Below are positions 1 through 8,251 of a DNA stretch of 43,439 bases, piece by piece (positions within the stretch are counted from its first letter, which is position 1; each line of letters begins with the position of its first letter). The notes under the pieces were generated by a model. It was not told where the DNA came from. It saw nothing but the letters and a program-made list of their open reading frames with translations, and searched no databases. The stretch is from Candidatus Zhuqueibacterota bacterium (GTDB lineage Bacteria; Zhuqueibacterota; Zhuqueibacteria; Oceanimicrobiales; Oceanimicrobiaceae): positions 1 to 43,439 of the forward strand of contig JAJDAE010000185.1 of NCBI GenBank assembly GCA_029262035.1. The letters run 5' to 3'. Made by a program: the position numbers and the translations under genes.

Positions 1-2576
1 ACTTTGTTGAGATATTCTTCTGTCAGGCCTCGAATTTTCAGATTGGAAATTTCGTTCATGACCGTGTCTCGCAGCTCATCCACGCGTTCGGGATCGCAAC
101 CGAAGGAAATGGAGATGCTGTATTCAGAATTAGGATAACGTGAGCTGCTCGGCCTGATGCGCACGCCATAGGTACCGCCCAAATCCTCACGCAAAATCTC
201 ACGTAGTTTAATGTTAAACGCGGCCACCATCGAGCTCAAGTGGTGGCGGTTTTTACGGTTCCAGACGAAATCACCATGAAAAACCATCGTTACCTGACTT
301 TTCTGTTCCACGCCTTTTTCAACTTCTTTGCTGACGATGCCTTCGGGTTTTTCAATGCCCACATCGCGCCAGGTTTCTTTGCGATCTTTGTCCGGCAAGC
401 CACCGAGATATTGCTCAACCAGGGGTTTCATTTCTGCGGTTTCAAAATTTCCCACAAAGAGGAATGTGAAATCGCTGGCATCAGCAAAACGGTTTTGATA
501 GACATTAAAACATTTTTCCAAATCCATTTCAGCGAGTACATCTTTTGACCATGGACGTGTCCGGAAATGATTGTTGGAAAGCGTCACCTGAAGTGTGTCC
601 CCGTAAGCTGCTTCCGGGCTGGCATGCTGGCTTTCAATATAGCTGTTCACGCGATTTTGAAAGGAAAGAAATGCCGTGTTGTCTTTTCGCGGCGCGGTGA
701 AATAAAGGTAGATCAACTCAAACGCTGTTTGGATATCCTGCGGAGTGGCGCTGCCGGAAATCCCTTCATCGAGTTGACCGATAAATGGTGATACGCGTAC
801 CAGTTTTCCGGCCAGTTTCTTTTGCAGAGCAATGCGGTCGAAGCTGCCAACACCGCCCTGGCGAATAATCGCCGTGGACGCAATGGCCGAAACAAAATCC
901 GAATCCTTCACCAGCGAATGGCCGCCGGGGCTGTACGAGGTAAATAGAATTTCATCATTTTTAAAGTCCGTTGGTTTCAACACGACTTTGATGCCGTTGG
1001 AAAGCCGCCATTCAGTTAATCCCAGCTCGGAGATTTTCTTCTCGCGGATAACTTTGCCGGTCTGTGGTGGATTTTGTACCAGCGGCACATCCGGTACGTC
1101 ATCTTCGTAGGCGTCGAGTTTCATCGCATCGACTTTTTTGAAGATGGTATTGATGGCGGCTTCAGAAGGCAGTTCCAGGCCATCTTTTTCCGGAGCGCTG
1201 ATGCTGACCACGCGGTTGCCGTCCGTAATCCATTCATCCGCCAGCCGGTTGATTTCTGCCAGTTTGATGCCGGGGATAAATTTTTGGTATATCTCGTTCT
1301 CAACTTCGATGCCCGGCAGCGATTCATTTTGCAGGAAGTTGCGGATGTATTCTGCCGCGTAACCATCGGACTCGGTTTTGTCACGCTCTTTGAAGGCTCG
1401 CTCCATTCCGCGCAGCATCTCGGATTTTTCACGGTCGAGTTCAGACTGCGTGAAGCCGTGCTGCTTTACGCGCCAGGCTTCGGTAAGAACAGCTTCTAAT
1501 CCGGTTTCGAGATTTCCTTCCTGTACCGCCGCGCCGAGCACATAGAATTCTTTGGTGCGAATAAAGCGCCCCTGCCCGGAAAATCCGGATAGAAATGGTG
1601 GCTCAGGCTGTTGCAGCAACTCGCTCAGGCGGTTGTTTAAAATGTTATCGTACAGCGATTCAACCAGCGATTGCCGGTAGGCCCTCACCGTGCTTTCGTC
1701 TTCCACGTCCTGTTTAAAATAAACAGTGATGTTGGAACCTGTGGCTTCGGCGTCTGTGGCCGGGGCGAACAACGTTTCTGCATGATTGGGCACGGCATAA
1801 AATTTACGCTCGCGCGGATTTTCTACCGGTTTGATATTGGAGAAATATTTATCAATTAAGCTTTCAATTTCCGCCTGGTCGAAATCGCCCACGGCCACCA
1901 CTGCCATTAAATCCGGGCGGTACCAGTCGCTGTAAAAACGGCGTACGGTTTCGTAGGAGGCATTTTCGATGATGTCTTTTTTGCCGATGGGCAGCCGGTC
2001 GGCGTAGCGGGAATCGTGAAAAAGTACAGGGAATTGCTCATCGCGCATGCGGGCGTTGGCGCCGCGGCCAAGCCGCCATTCTTCAATTACCACACCGCGC
2101 TCTTTGTCGATTTCCTCTTCCTCAAACGCGATATTGTGCGCCCATTCTTCCAGAATTTGAAAGCCTTTGTCAACGATTTTATCGTCGTCTGTGGGCACCT
2201 GCAGCATGTAAACGGTTTCATCAAAGCTGGTGTAAGCGTTGATGTCCGGGCCAAAACGCATGCCGATGGTTTCGAGGTAGTCAATGATTTCGTGCTTGGC
2301 GAAATTCTTGGTGCCGTTAAAAGCCATGTGCTCGACAAAATGCGCCAGACCGAGTTGGTCATCATCTTCCAGCACCGAGCCTACATTTACGGCCAGGCGA
2401 ATTTCTGCGCGGTTTTCCGGTTTCCGGTTTTCACGGATATAATATTTTATGCCGTTTTTCAGCGTGCCAATTTTAATTTTAGGGTCGAGCGGCAGCTTGT
2501 CTTTCAGCTTTAAGTCCTGCGCAACCGCGCTAAACGTGAAGAGCAGCGAGAATAAAAACAGAGTGATTCGGGACAT
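1..2576 (-). CDS. M16 family zinc metallopeptidase (pitrilysin-like), partial; C-terminal end lies beyond the left window edge
   Basis: Minus-strand reading frame from ATG at 2576..2574 (MSRITLFLF..., signal-peptide-like) is in frame with the HFVEHMAFNGT (HxxEH zinc) motif near 2320-2350 and with the left edge (positions checked mod 3). The ORF track omits it because it is open at the window edge. Confidence 0.9.
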   Translation of the reverse strand, partial: MSRITLFLFSLLFTFSAVAQDLKLKDKLPLDPKIKIGTLKNGIKYYIRENRKPENRAEIRLAVNVGSVLEDDDQLGLAHFVEHMAFNGTKNFAKHEIIDYLETIGMRFGPDINAYTSFDETVYMLQVPTDDDKIVDKGFQILEEWAHNIAFEEEEIDKERGVVIEEWRLGRGANARMRDEQFPVLFHDSRYADRLPIGKKDIIENASYETVRRFYSDWYRPDLMAVVAVGDFDQAEIESLIDKYFSNIKPVENPRERKFYAVPNHAETLFAPATDAEATGSNITVYFKQDVEDESTVRAYRQSLVESLYDNILNNRLSELLQQPEPPFLSGFSGQGRFIRTKEFYVLGAAVQEGNLETGLEAVLTEAWRVKQHGFTQSELDREKSEMLRGMERAFKERDKTESDGYAAEYIRNFLQNESLPGIEVENEIYQKFIPGIKLAEINRLADEWITDGNRVVSISAPEKDGLELPSEAAINTIFKKVDAMKLDAYEDDVPDVPLVQNPPQTGKVIREKKISELGLTEWRLSNGIKVVLKPTDFKNDEILFTSYSPGGHSLVKDSDFVSAIASTAIIRQGGVGSFDRIALQKKLAGKLVRVSPFIGQLDEGISGSATPQDIQTAFELIYLYFTAPRKDNTAFLSFQNRVNSYIESQHASPEAAYGDTLQVTLSNNHFRTRPWSKDVLAEMDLEKCFNVYQNRFADASDFTFLFVGNFETAEMKPLVEQYLGGLPDKDRKETWRDVGIEKPEGIVSKEVEKGVEQKSQVTMVFHGDFVWNRKNRHHLSSMVAAFNIKLREILREDLGGTYGVRIRPSSSRYPNSEYSISISFGCDPERVDELRDTVMNEISNLKIRGLTEEYLNK

Positions 2577-2764
2577 TTTCAAATTCCTTTTTTTATGATC
2601 GAATAAATTACAAACAGTAGTACGTAATTATTTCGTTTGGGTTCAGAGTTGGGAGCAGTTTATTCAGTTTTGGTTTAAAAACCAAATAAAAATCTTTTAA
2701 TAAAGTTGATTTTATCAAGAGATTATTGCAGATTGAAAGCCAGAACCTTCTCGTTTCAACATTT

Positions 2765-2788
2765 GTTCTCGTGTTCTCGTGTTCTCGT
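2765..2788. repeat. Three perfect tandem copies of the 8-bp unit GTTCTCGT abutting the left RAYT hairpin
   Basis: Read directly: gttctcgt gttctcgt gttctcgt at 2765-2788. Confidence 0.85.
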
Positions 2789-2833
2789 TCCAACGTTTCA
2801 CGTTGGAACGCCTTACAGGACGCTCCAGCGTCC
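2787..2833. repeat. REP-like double hairpin, left of RAYT
   Basis: gttccaacgt-ttc-acgttggaac (2787-2809, 10-bp stem) and ggacgct-cc-agcgtcc (2818-2833, 7-bp stem). Confidence 0.9.
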
Positions 2834-2873
2834 AATATTAAAAACAAATTGCAACCCAAAAAGAAAGACCCAA

Positions 2874-3410
2874 ATGGCCAGAACCCGTTACAAAATCTAC
2901 CAAAAAGAAGCCCCACATTTTCTCACCTGCACAACGGTCAACTGGCTGCCATTATTCAGCCAGCCTGAGATAGTGGACATTTTATTCGCATCACTCAAAT
3001 TTCTGCAAGACAACAAGCGGCTTCTGATTTTTTCGTATATCATCATGGAAAATCATTTACATCTTATCGCTTCGTCAGATGATCTCAGTAAAGAAATCGG
3101 AATTTTTAAATCTTATACAGCACGCCAAATTATTGATTATTTAAAGGCAAAGAAGGCGGATTCTATTTTGAGGGATTTGAGTTTTTATAAACTTCGGCAC
3201 AAAACAGACAGGGATTACCAGGTTTGGCAGGAGGATAGCCACCCGCAAATGATACAAGGCGAGAAAATGATGCGGCAGAAAATTGAATATATTCATTTTA
3301 ATCCGGTTAAACGGAATTATGTTGAAAACCCGGAGCATTGGCTGTATTCAAGCGCCAGAAATTATGCGGGGTTAGAGGGCAGGTTGGAGATTTGCAAAGA
3401 TTGGTTTTAG
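2874..3410 (+). CDS. REP-associated tyrosine transposase (RAYT / TnpA_REP, Y1_Tnp superfamily)
   Basis: MARTRYKIYQKEAPHFLTCTTVNWLPLF..., HUH-type motif IMENHLHLIASS, downstream Tyr (FKSYTARQIIDYL), C-terminal YIHFNPVKRNYV. The start is trimmed from the ORF-track start at 2706 because family similarity begins at MARTRY. Confidence 0.9.
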   Translation: MARTRYKIYQKEAPHFLTCTTVNWLPLFSQPEIVDILFASLKFLQDNKRLLIFSYIIMENHLHLIASSDDLSKEIGIFKSYTARQIIDYLKAKKADSILRDLSFYKLRHKTDRDYQVWQEDSHPQMIQGEKMMRQKIEYIHFNPVKRNYVENPEHWLYSSARNYAGLEGRLEICKDWF

Positions 3411-3421
3411 TTTTTTGGTAT

Positions 3422-3467
3422 GGGACGCTGGAGCGTCCCGGATGCATTCCGACGTGAAACGTCGGAA
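3422..3467. repeat. REP-like double hairpin, right of RAYT, in inverted orientation to the left copy
   Basis: gggacgct-gg-agcgtccc (3422-3439) and ttccgacgt-gaa-acgtcggaa (3447-3467); the reverse complement closely matches 2787-2833. Confidence 0.9.
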
Positions 3468-3501
3468 CGAGAAAATGTCTGGGGATGCCTCAGTCTTCAT
3501 G

Positions 3502-3560
3502 CTGAGCGGAGTCGAGGCAAGTTATTTTAAGCAGTTGTGTCACACTTCGACTCCGCTCAG
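3502..3560. repeat. 14-bp perfect inverted repeat (ctgagcggagtcga / tcgactccgctcag)
   Basis: 3502-3515 pairs perfectly with 3547-3560; the right arm is additionally bounded by cacac/gtgtg. Confidence 0.8.
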
Positions 3561-3683
3561 TGTGAAGATATTTGACTTGCCGCACAGTCTATTTGCATAG
3601 GAAAGAGAAACTTCCTCTGCAACAAAAAGCAAAAAAATCAGTCTACTACTTCAAAACTTCCCTAAAAATTAAGGACACCCGTT

Positions 3684-6116
3684 ATGCTGCAAAATTATTT
3701 TAAAATTGCATTTAGAAATTTATTGCGTCACAAAGGCTACTCGCTGATTAATATCACCGGCTTTGCGCTGGGTATCGCATGCTGTATCCTGATTATGCTC
3801 AATGTTCTCGATGAACTCAGTTACGACCGCTTTAACGAAAAATCAGATAGAACCCACCGTGTAGCCCTCAGCGGCCGGGTGGGTGGTAATGATTTTGATA
3901 TCGCTGTTTCCTGCGCGCCCATTGGTTTCACCCTGGTGCGGGAATTCCCCGAAGTTGAACAGGCAACACGGATACGGAATACCGGTTTCCCTGTTATTCG
4001 ATATGAGGACAAGGTGTTTAGCGAAGAGCGGTTTTGGGGCGGCGATTCAACTTTTTTTGATGTGTTCACCACTAAATTTATTGCCGGCACACCTGAAGAC
4101 GCGTTGACCAAGCCCAACACGGTTGTGTTAACTCAGTCCACCGCGCAAAAATATTTTGGCGATGAAAACCCAATGGGTAAAATTTTGAATGCCGATAATC
4201 GCACGGACTGGGAAGTGACCGGCATTGTTGAAGATTTTCCAGCCAACTCCCATTTTCATTTTGACTTTATGGGGTCACTGACTACCAATGGTGACAGCCG
4301 GAGCACAATTTGGCTAAGCAATAACTACTATACTTATATTGTTTTAAAAGAAGGCGCAATACCTGAACAGGTTGAAGCAAAATTTCCAAACCTCATTAAA
4401 AAATATGTGGGTCCACAGATTCAGAAAATAATGGGTGCTTCTCTGGAAGATTTGTTCGCTGCAGGAGGCGCGTACGGGTACTTTTTACAGCCGCTAAATG
4501 ATATTCACTTGAATTCTGACCTGGATAACGAAATTGAGCCCAACGGCGATGGCGGTTATGTGCTGCTGTTTATGCTGATTGCCTTTGGGATTTTGCTTAT
4601 CGCCTGTATCAATTTTATGAACCTGGCTACAGCAAGGTCGGCAAACCGTTCCAAGGAAGTTGGTATTCGTAAAACGCTCGGCTCCAATAAGCTTCAGCTT
4701 ATCCGGCAGTTCCTGGCAGAAACCGTTTTTTTAACTTTTATCTCAATTGTTTTGGCATTTATTTTCGTTTATATCTTTTTGCCCGGCTTCAACCAAATGG
4801 CAGGTAAGCAGCTCAGTTTTGCAATTTTTGATGTTTGGTATTTTGTGCCGGCAATACTTGGTTTCACCTTCCTGGTTGGTTTGGTCGCAGGCAGCTATCC
4901 CGCATTTTTTCTTGCAGCTTTTGAGCCGGTAAAAGTCTTAAAAGGCAGCCTGTCCAGCGCAGATAAAAGCGGCTCTCCGACTTTGCGCGGTATATTGGTT
5001 GTATTTCAGTTTGCAATATCCATCATTCTGCTCATTGGGACTATGGTTGTGAATGACCAGTTAAATTATGTGCAAAACAAAAAACTGGGTTTTAATAAAG
5101 AGCAGGTTGTCGTCGTTAAAAAGACGGATGATATCGGCAGACAGATTGATGTTTTTATAGAGACATTGCATAGGAACAGCAATATTATTTCTGCGGCAAA
5201 CAGCAGCACTCTGCCGGGAAAGAATTTTAATACCAATATCCATAATCTGCCCGGCAGCGCCGGCGAAGAGGCTTACTTAATACATGAAATGCGTGCCGAT
5301 GTTGGGTTTATAGAAACTTACCAAAGCGAGGTTGCACAAGGCAGGTACTTTTCAAAAGATTTTGCTACAGATTCAACCGGTATTGTAATAAATGAAACCG
5401 CGGCAAATTTACTTGGTTTTGGTGACGATGCCATTGGGAAGATAATAAATGAAATGGGGAACAGACCGGAGAACCAAACTTCACTGACTGTGGTAGGTGT
5501 TTTAAAAGATCTTCATTTTGAATTTTTGCATCAAAAAATACGCCCCATGGCGATTAAACTTTTTCGGAAAAATGGTTTTGGCAGATATGTATCCGTGCGC
5601 GTTGCACCGGATAATGTAAAGGAGACGTTGGCGTATATTAAAGAAACCTGGCATCAATTTGCGGGCGCCCAGGCTTTTGAGTATGCTTTTTTTGATCAGG
5701 ACTTTGCCAAACTCTATGAGTCTGAAGCAACCACGCAGCGCATCATGACTTTGTTCGCTACTCTCGCGGTTATTATCGCCTGTCTGGGATTGCTCGGCCT
5801 TGCTTCTTTTATCGCCGAACAGCGCACAAAGGAAATTGGTATCCGAAAAGTGCTCGGTGCGTCAGTTGCTAAAATCGTCTTTTTATTATCCCGGCAATTT
5901 ACCAAATGGGTTGTGGTCGCTAATATTATCTCCTGGCCAATTGCCTATTTTTTAATGAATAGTTGGCTGGAGAATTTTGCTTATCGAACAAACCTTGAAT
6001 TAACCAGCTTTATTTTAGCCGGTTGCGCTGCATTGTTCATAGCCCTCTTAACAGTGGGATACCAGACTGTTAAAGCGGCGTATAGAAATCCGGTAGACTC
6101 ATTACATTACGAATAA
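3684..6116 (+). CDS. ABC transporter permease, FtsX/MacB family (two FtsX-type domains)
   Basis: MLQNYFKIAFRNLLRHKGYSLINITGFALGIACCILI..., NFMNLATARSANRSKEVGIRKTLGS and ASFIAEQRTKEIGIRKVLGAS motifs. Confidence 0.93.
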   Translation: MLQNYFKIAFRNLLRHKGYSLINITGFALGIACCILIMLNVLDELSYDRFNEKSDRTHRVALSGRVGGNDFDIAVSCAPIGFTLVREFPEVEQATRIRNTGFPVIRYEDKVFSEERFWGGDSTFFDVFTTKFIAGTPEDALTKPNTVVLTQSTAQKYFGDENPMGKILNADNRTDWEVTGIVEDFPANSHFHFDFMGSLTTNGDSRSTIWLSNNYYTYIVLKEGAIPEQVEAKFPNLIKKYVGPQIQKIMGASLEDLFAAGGAYGYFLQPLNDIHLNSDLDNEIEPNGDGGYVLLFMLIAFGILLIACINFMNLATARSANRSKEVGIRKTLGSNKLQLIRQFLAETVFLTFISIVLAFIFVYIFLPGFNQMAGKQLSFAIFDVWYFVPAILGFTFLVGLVAGSYPAFFLAAFEPVKVLKGSLSSADKSGSPTLRGILVVFQFAISIILLIGTMVVNDQLNYVQNKKLGFNKEQVVVVKKTDDIGRQIDVFIETLHRNSNIISAANSSTLPGKNFNTNIHNLPGSAGEEAYLIHEMRADVGFIETYQSEVAQGRYFSKDFATDSTGIVINETAANLLGFGDDAIGKIINEMGNRPENQTSLTVVGVLKDLHFEFLHQKIRPMAIKLFRKNGFGRYVSVRVAPDNVKETLAYIKETWHQFAGAQAFEYAFFDQDFAKLYESEATTQRIMTLFATLAVIIACLGLLGLASFIAEQRTKEIGIRKVLGASVAKIVFLLSRQFTKWVVVANIISWPIAYFLMNSWLENFAYRTNLELTSFILAGCAALFIALLTVGYQTVKAAYRNPVDSLHYE

Positions 6117-6128
6117 TATTTTCAACTT

Positions 6129-6162
6129 CTGTCCGCCATTACTCCTTGGCGGGCAGTTATTT
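6129..6162 (+). terminator. Terminator-like hairpin after the permease gene
   Basis: ctgtccgcca-ttactcct-tggcgggcag followed by ttatttta, just downstream of the 6116 stop. Confidence 0.55.
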
Positions 6163-6186
6163 TACTCTATTTAAGTCACTAGTAGC

Positions 6187-6230
6187 AGTAACCCGCTTTC
6201 CAAACGGGCACGCATGAAATGCGTGTTACT
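6187..6230. repeat. Palindromic repeat with three-way-junction potential
   Basis: Outer agtaa/ttact (6187-6191/6226-6230), inner cccg(c)ttt/aaacggg (6192-6208) and cacgcat-gaa-atgcgtg (6209-6225). The 3' hairpin shares GGGCACGC...GCGTGT with the element at 43333. Confidence 0.75.
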
Positions 6231-6298
6231 TTGAGCCATTTATAAATAGTATATTCTACAAATAAAAAATGATGCCATTCAATCTAAACACAAAAAGC

Positions 6299-6327
6299 TT
6301 GACAAAAGAAACAAATAGGTGTATATT
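6299..6327 (+). promoter_or_regulatory. Sigma-70-type promoter for the marR-like gene
   Basis: TTGACA (6299-6304), 17-nt spacer, TATATT (6322-6327). Confidence 0.75.
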
Positions 6328-6330
6328 CAC
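6316..6330. promoter_or_regulatory. Candidate MarR operator copy 1 (taggtgtatattcac), overlapping the -10
   Basis: 14/15 identical to 6801-6815; near-palindromic GTGTATATTCAC. Confidence 0.6.
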
Positions 6331-6334
6331 GTAA

Positions 6335-6781
6335 ATGGATTCTATGAAAGAAAAACTGGATCTGGCAAATTGCGGGGCTTGCGCTTGCATGAACTTGCGT
6401 AAAACATCCCGAGCCATTACACAATATTATGATCGGGCTTTGCAGCCGGTTGGACTACGGGCAACGCAGTTTACAATTTTAGTCGCTGTTGCCAAAGCTG
6501 AGTCCATTACCATTTCCAAATTAGCGGAATTTCTTGTTATGGATAGAACGACTCTAACGCGCAATATCAGACCCTTGGAGCGGGAGGGCTATCTCGAAAT
6601 AAGGACCGGCTCTGACCAGAGAAAACGTTATTTGTATTTATTGAAAAAAGGTGAAACTGTTTTAGAAAAAGCTTTACCCTTGTGGCAGGTAACGCAGCAA
6701 AATATCGTTAGAGGACTTGGCATAGATAATTTTCGAAAAATGCTAATCACTGTGAATGACACTATTAGCCTGACAAGATAA
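6335..6781 (+). CDS. MarR family transcriptional regulator (winged helix)
   Basis: CGACACMNLRKTSRAITQYYDRALQPVGLRATQFTILVAVA...MDRTTLTRNIRPLEREGYLEIR...SDQRKRYLYLLKKG. Confidence 0.9.
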   Translation: MDSMKEKLDLANCGACACMNLRKTSRAITQYYDRALQPVGLRATQFTILVAVAKAESITISKLAEFLVMDRTTLTRNIRPLEREGYLEIRTGSDQRKRYLYLLKKGETVLEKALPLWQVTQQNIVRGLGIDNFRKMLITVNDTISLTR

Positions 6782-6800
6782 AACTATTTTTTTACCCGGT

Positions 6801-6815
6801 TAGGTGTATATACAC
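6801..6815. promoter_or_regulatory. Candidate MarR operator copy 2 (taggtgtatatacac)
   Basis: Contains the perfect 12-bp palindrome GTGTATATACAC (6804-6815), directly upstream of the AAGGAGG RBS of the next gene. Confidence 0.6.
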
Positions 6816-6833
6816 TTTATTGAAAAGGAGGAA

Positions 6834-8159
6834 ATGATGACGGTAACCCAAAATAAAATTACTAATGGCACACAAGTAAGTGATACATCTGTCGCAGCGC
6901 TGGACTCTGCCTGGTTAAAACAACTTTGTTTGGAGGCAGGCGCTGATGATGTTGGGTTTGTTGAAATTGACAGGCCGGAAATTTCTGATCAACTTGATGA
7001 TATTTTAACTGCGATGCCTTCTACGAAAACCCTCATCAGTTTCGTTAAAAAGATAAACCGGGAAGCTATCCGAACGCCCTTTCGCTCTATTTCAAACACC
7101 GAGTTTCATTATATAGATCATGAAATAGCAGATATTGGTCATAAAATTGTGTCGAAGCTTGAAGCGATGAAGATCGCCGCCCTCAATCCGGCTATGGGTT
7201 TTCCGATGGAAATGGACAGGTTCCCGGGTAAAATATGGGTGGTGTCGCATAAGCCGGTGGCGGTTGCTGCCGGACTCGGGAAAATGGGGATTCACCGAAA
7301 TGTCATTCATCCAAAGTTTGGGAACTTCATTCTTCTGGGTACAGTCTTGATAGCAGAGGAAGTTAAATCGCACAGCAAACCTATTGATTACAATCCTTGT
7401 CTTGAATGTAAATTGTGCGTTGCAGCCTGTCCCACCGGCGCGATTGGCTCGGATGGTTATTTTGATTTTTCTGCATGTTACACCCACAATTACAGGGAGT
7501 TTATGGGCGGCTTTACAGATTGGGTTGAAAATATTGCAGACAGTAAAAACGCAATTGACTACCGTTCTAAAGTAAACAGCCCGGAGACAGTGTCCATGTG
7601 GCAATCGCTTTCATATGGCGCCAATTACAAAGCAGCGTACTGCATGGCCGTTTGTCCGGCAGGTGAGGATGTTATCAGTCTTTATGAAGAGAATAAGAAG
7701 CAGTTTCTGGAAAACTATGTAGACCCTCTCCGGAATAAAAAAGAAACAGTTTATGTGGTTCCAAATTCGGATGCAGAAAGATATGTTGCCAAAAGATTCA
7801 AAAATAAAAAAATCAAACAGGTTGGCAATGGTTTACAGCCGCAATCCATTCGAGGTTTTTTAGATGGTCTGCCACTGGTTTTCCAAAGAGAGATCGCAGC
7901 GGGATTAGATGCAATCTACTTTTTTACTTTCCATGGTGTAGAGAATGTCTTGGCCACAGTTAAAATTAAAGAAAAAACCGTTGAAGTGCTTGATGGTCAC
8001 CAAGGTAAAGCTGATTTTAAGTTAACCGCCGATAGTCAAACCTGGTTGAAGTTTTTATCCAAAGAAACCAATATTGTGTGGAGTATTTTGCGTGGAAAGA
8101 TCAAAGTTAAAGGCCGGTTGAAATTGCTGCTCGAGTTTGCTAAATGTTTTCCTGTTTAA
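6834..8159 (+). CDS. 4Fe-4S epoxyqueuosine reductase (QueG)-like reductase with C-terminal SCP2 sterol-binding-like domain
   Basis: CLECKLCVAACPTGAI and YCMAVCPAGED Fe-S motifs; C-terminal GLDAIYFFTFHGVENVLATVKIKEKTVEVLDGHQGKADFKLTADSQTWLKFL...ILRGKIKVKG is SCP2-like. RBS aaggagg at 6825-6831; start at 6834 or 6837. Confidence 0.85.
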   Translation: MMTVTQNKITNGTQVSDTSVAALDSAWLKQLCLEAGADDVGFVEIDRPEISDQLDDILTAMPSTKTLISFVKKINREAIRTPFRSISNTEFHYIDHEIADIGHKIVSKLEAMKIAALNPAMGFPMEMDRFPGKIWVVSHKPVAVAAGLGKMGIHRNVIHPKFGNFILLGTVLIAEEVKSHSKPIDYNPCLECKLCVAACPTGAIGSDGYFDFSACYTHNYREFMGGFTDWVENIADSKNAIDYRSKVNSPETVSMWQSLSYGANYKAAYCMAVCPAGEDVISLYEENKKQFLENYVDPLRNKKETVYVVPNSDAERYVAKRFKNKKIKQVGNGLQPQSIRGFLDGLPLVFQREIAAGLDAIYFFTFHGVENVLATVKIKEKTVEVLDGHQGKADFKLTADSQTWLKFLSKETNIVWSILRGKIKVKGRLKLLLEFAKCFPV

Positions 8160-8251
8160 AATTCAGTTGTAATCTATAAAATAGTTTTATAGTTTTAACG
8201 GTTATATTGAGGCGGCTTTTCAAATCTTAATCATACCAATTAATACCTTTA

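Noticed and set aside
2016-2513. Plus-strand 165-aa ORF
   Set aside because: Antisense to the in-frame M16 peptidase, low-complexity hydrophobic translation, no family features; treated as a shadow ORF (as are the other ORFs listed between 240 and 2513).
2787-3467. CRISPR-like or TIR-transposon interpretation of the repeats
   Set aside because: No regularly spaced direct repeats, and no DDE transposase or target-site duplication seen. The HUH/Y1 enzyme plus hairpins fits the RAYT/REP class instead.
3415-3600. Plus-strand 61-aa ORF (MVWDAGASRMHSDVKRRNEK...)
   Set aside because: It simply translates through the palindromic repeats, so it is not supported as a gene.
7092-7604. Minus-strand 170-aa ORF
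   Set aside because: Completely antisense to the Fe-S/SCP2 gene; no recognisable motif.
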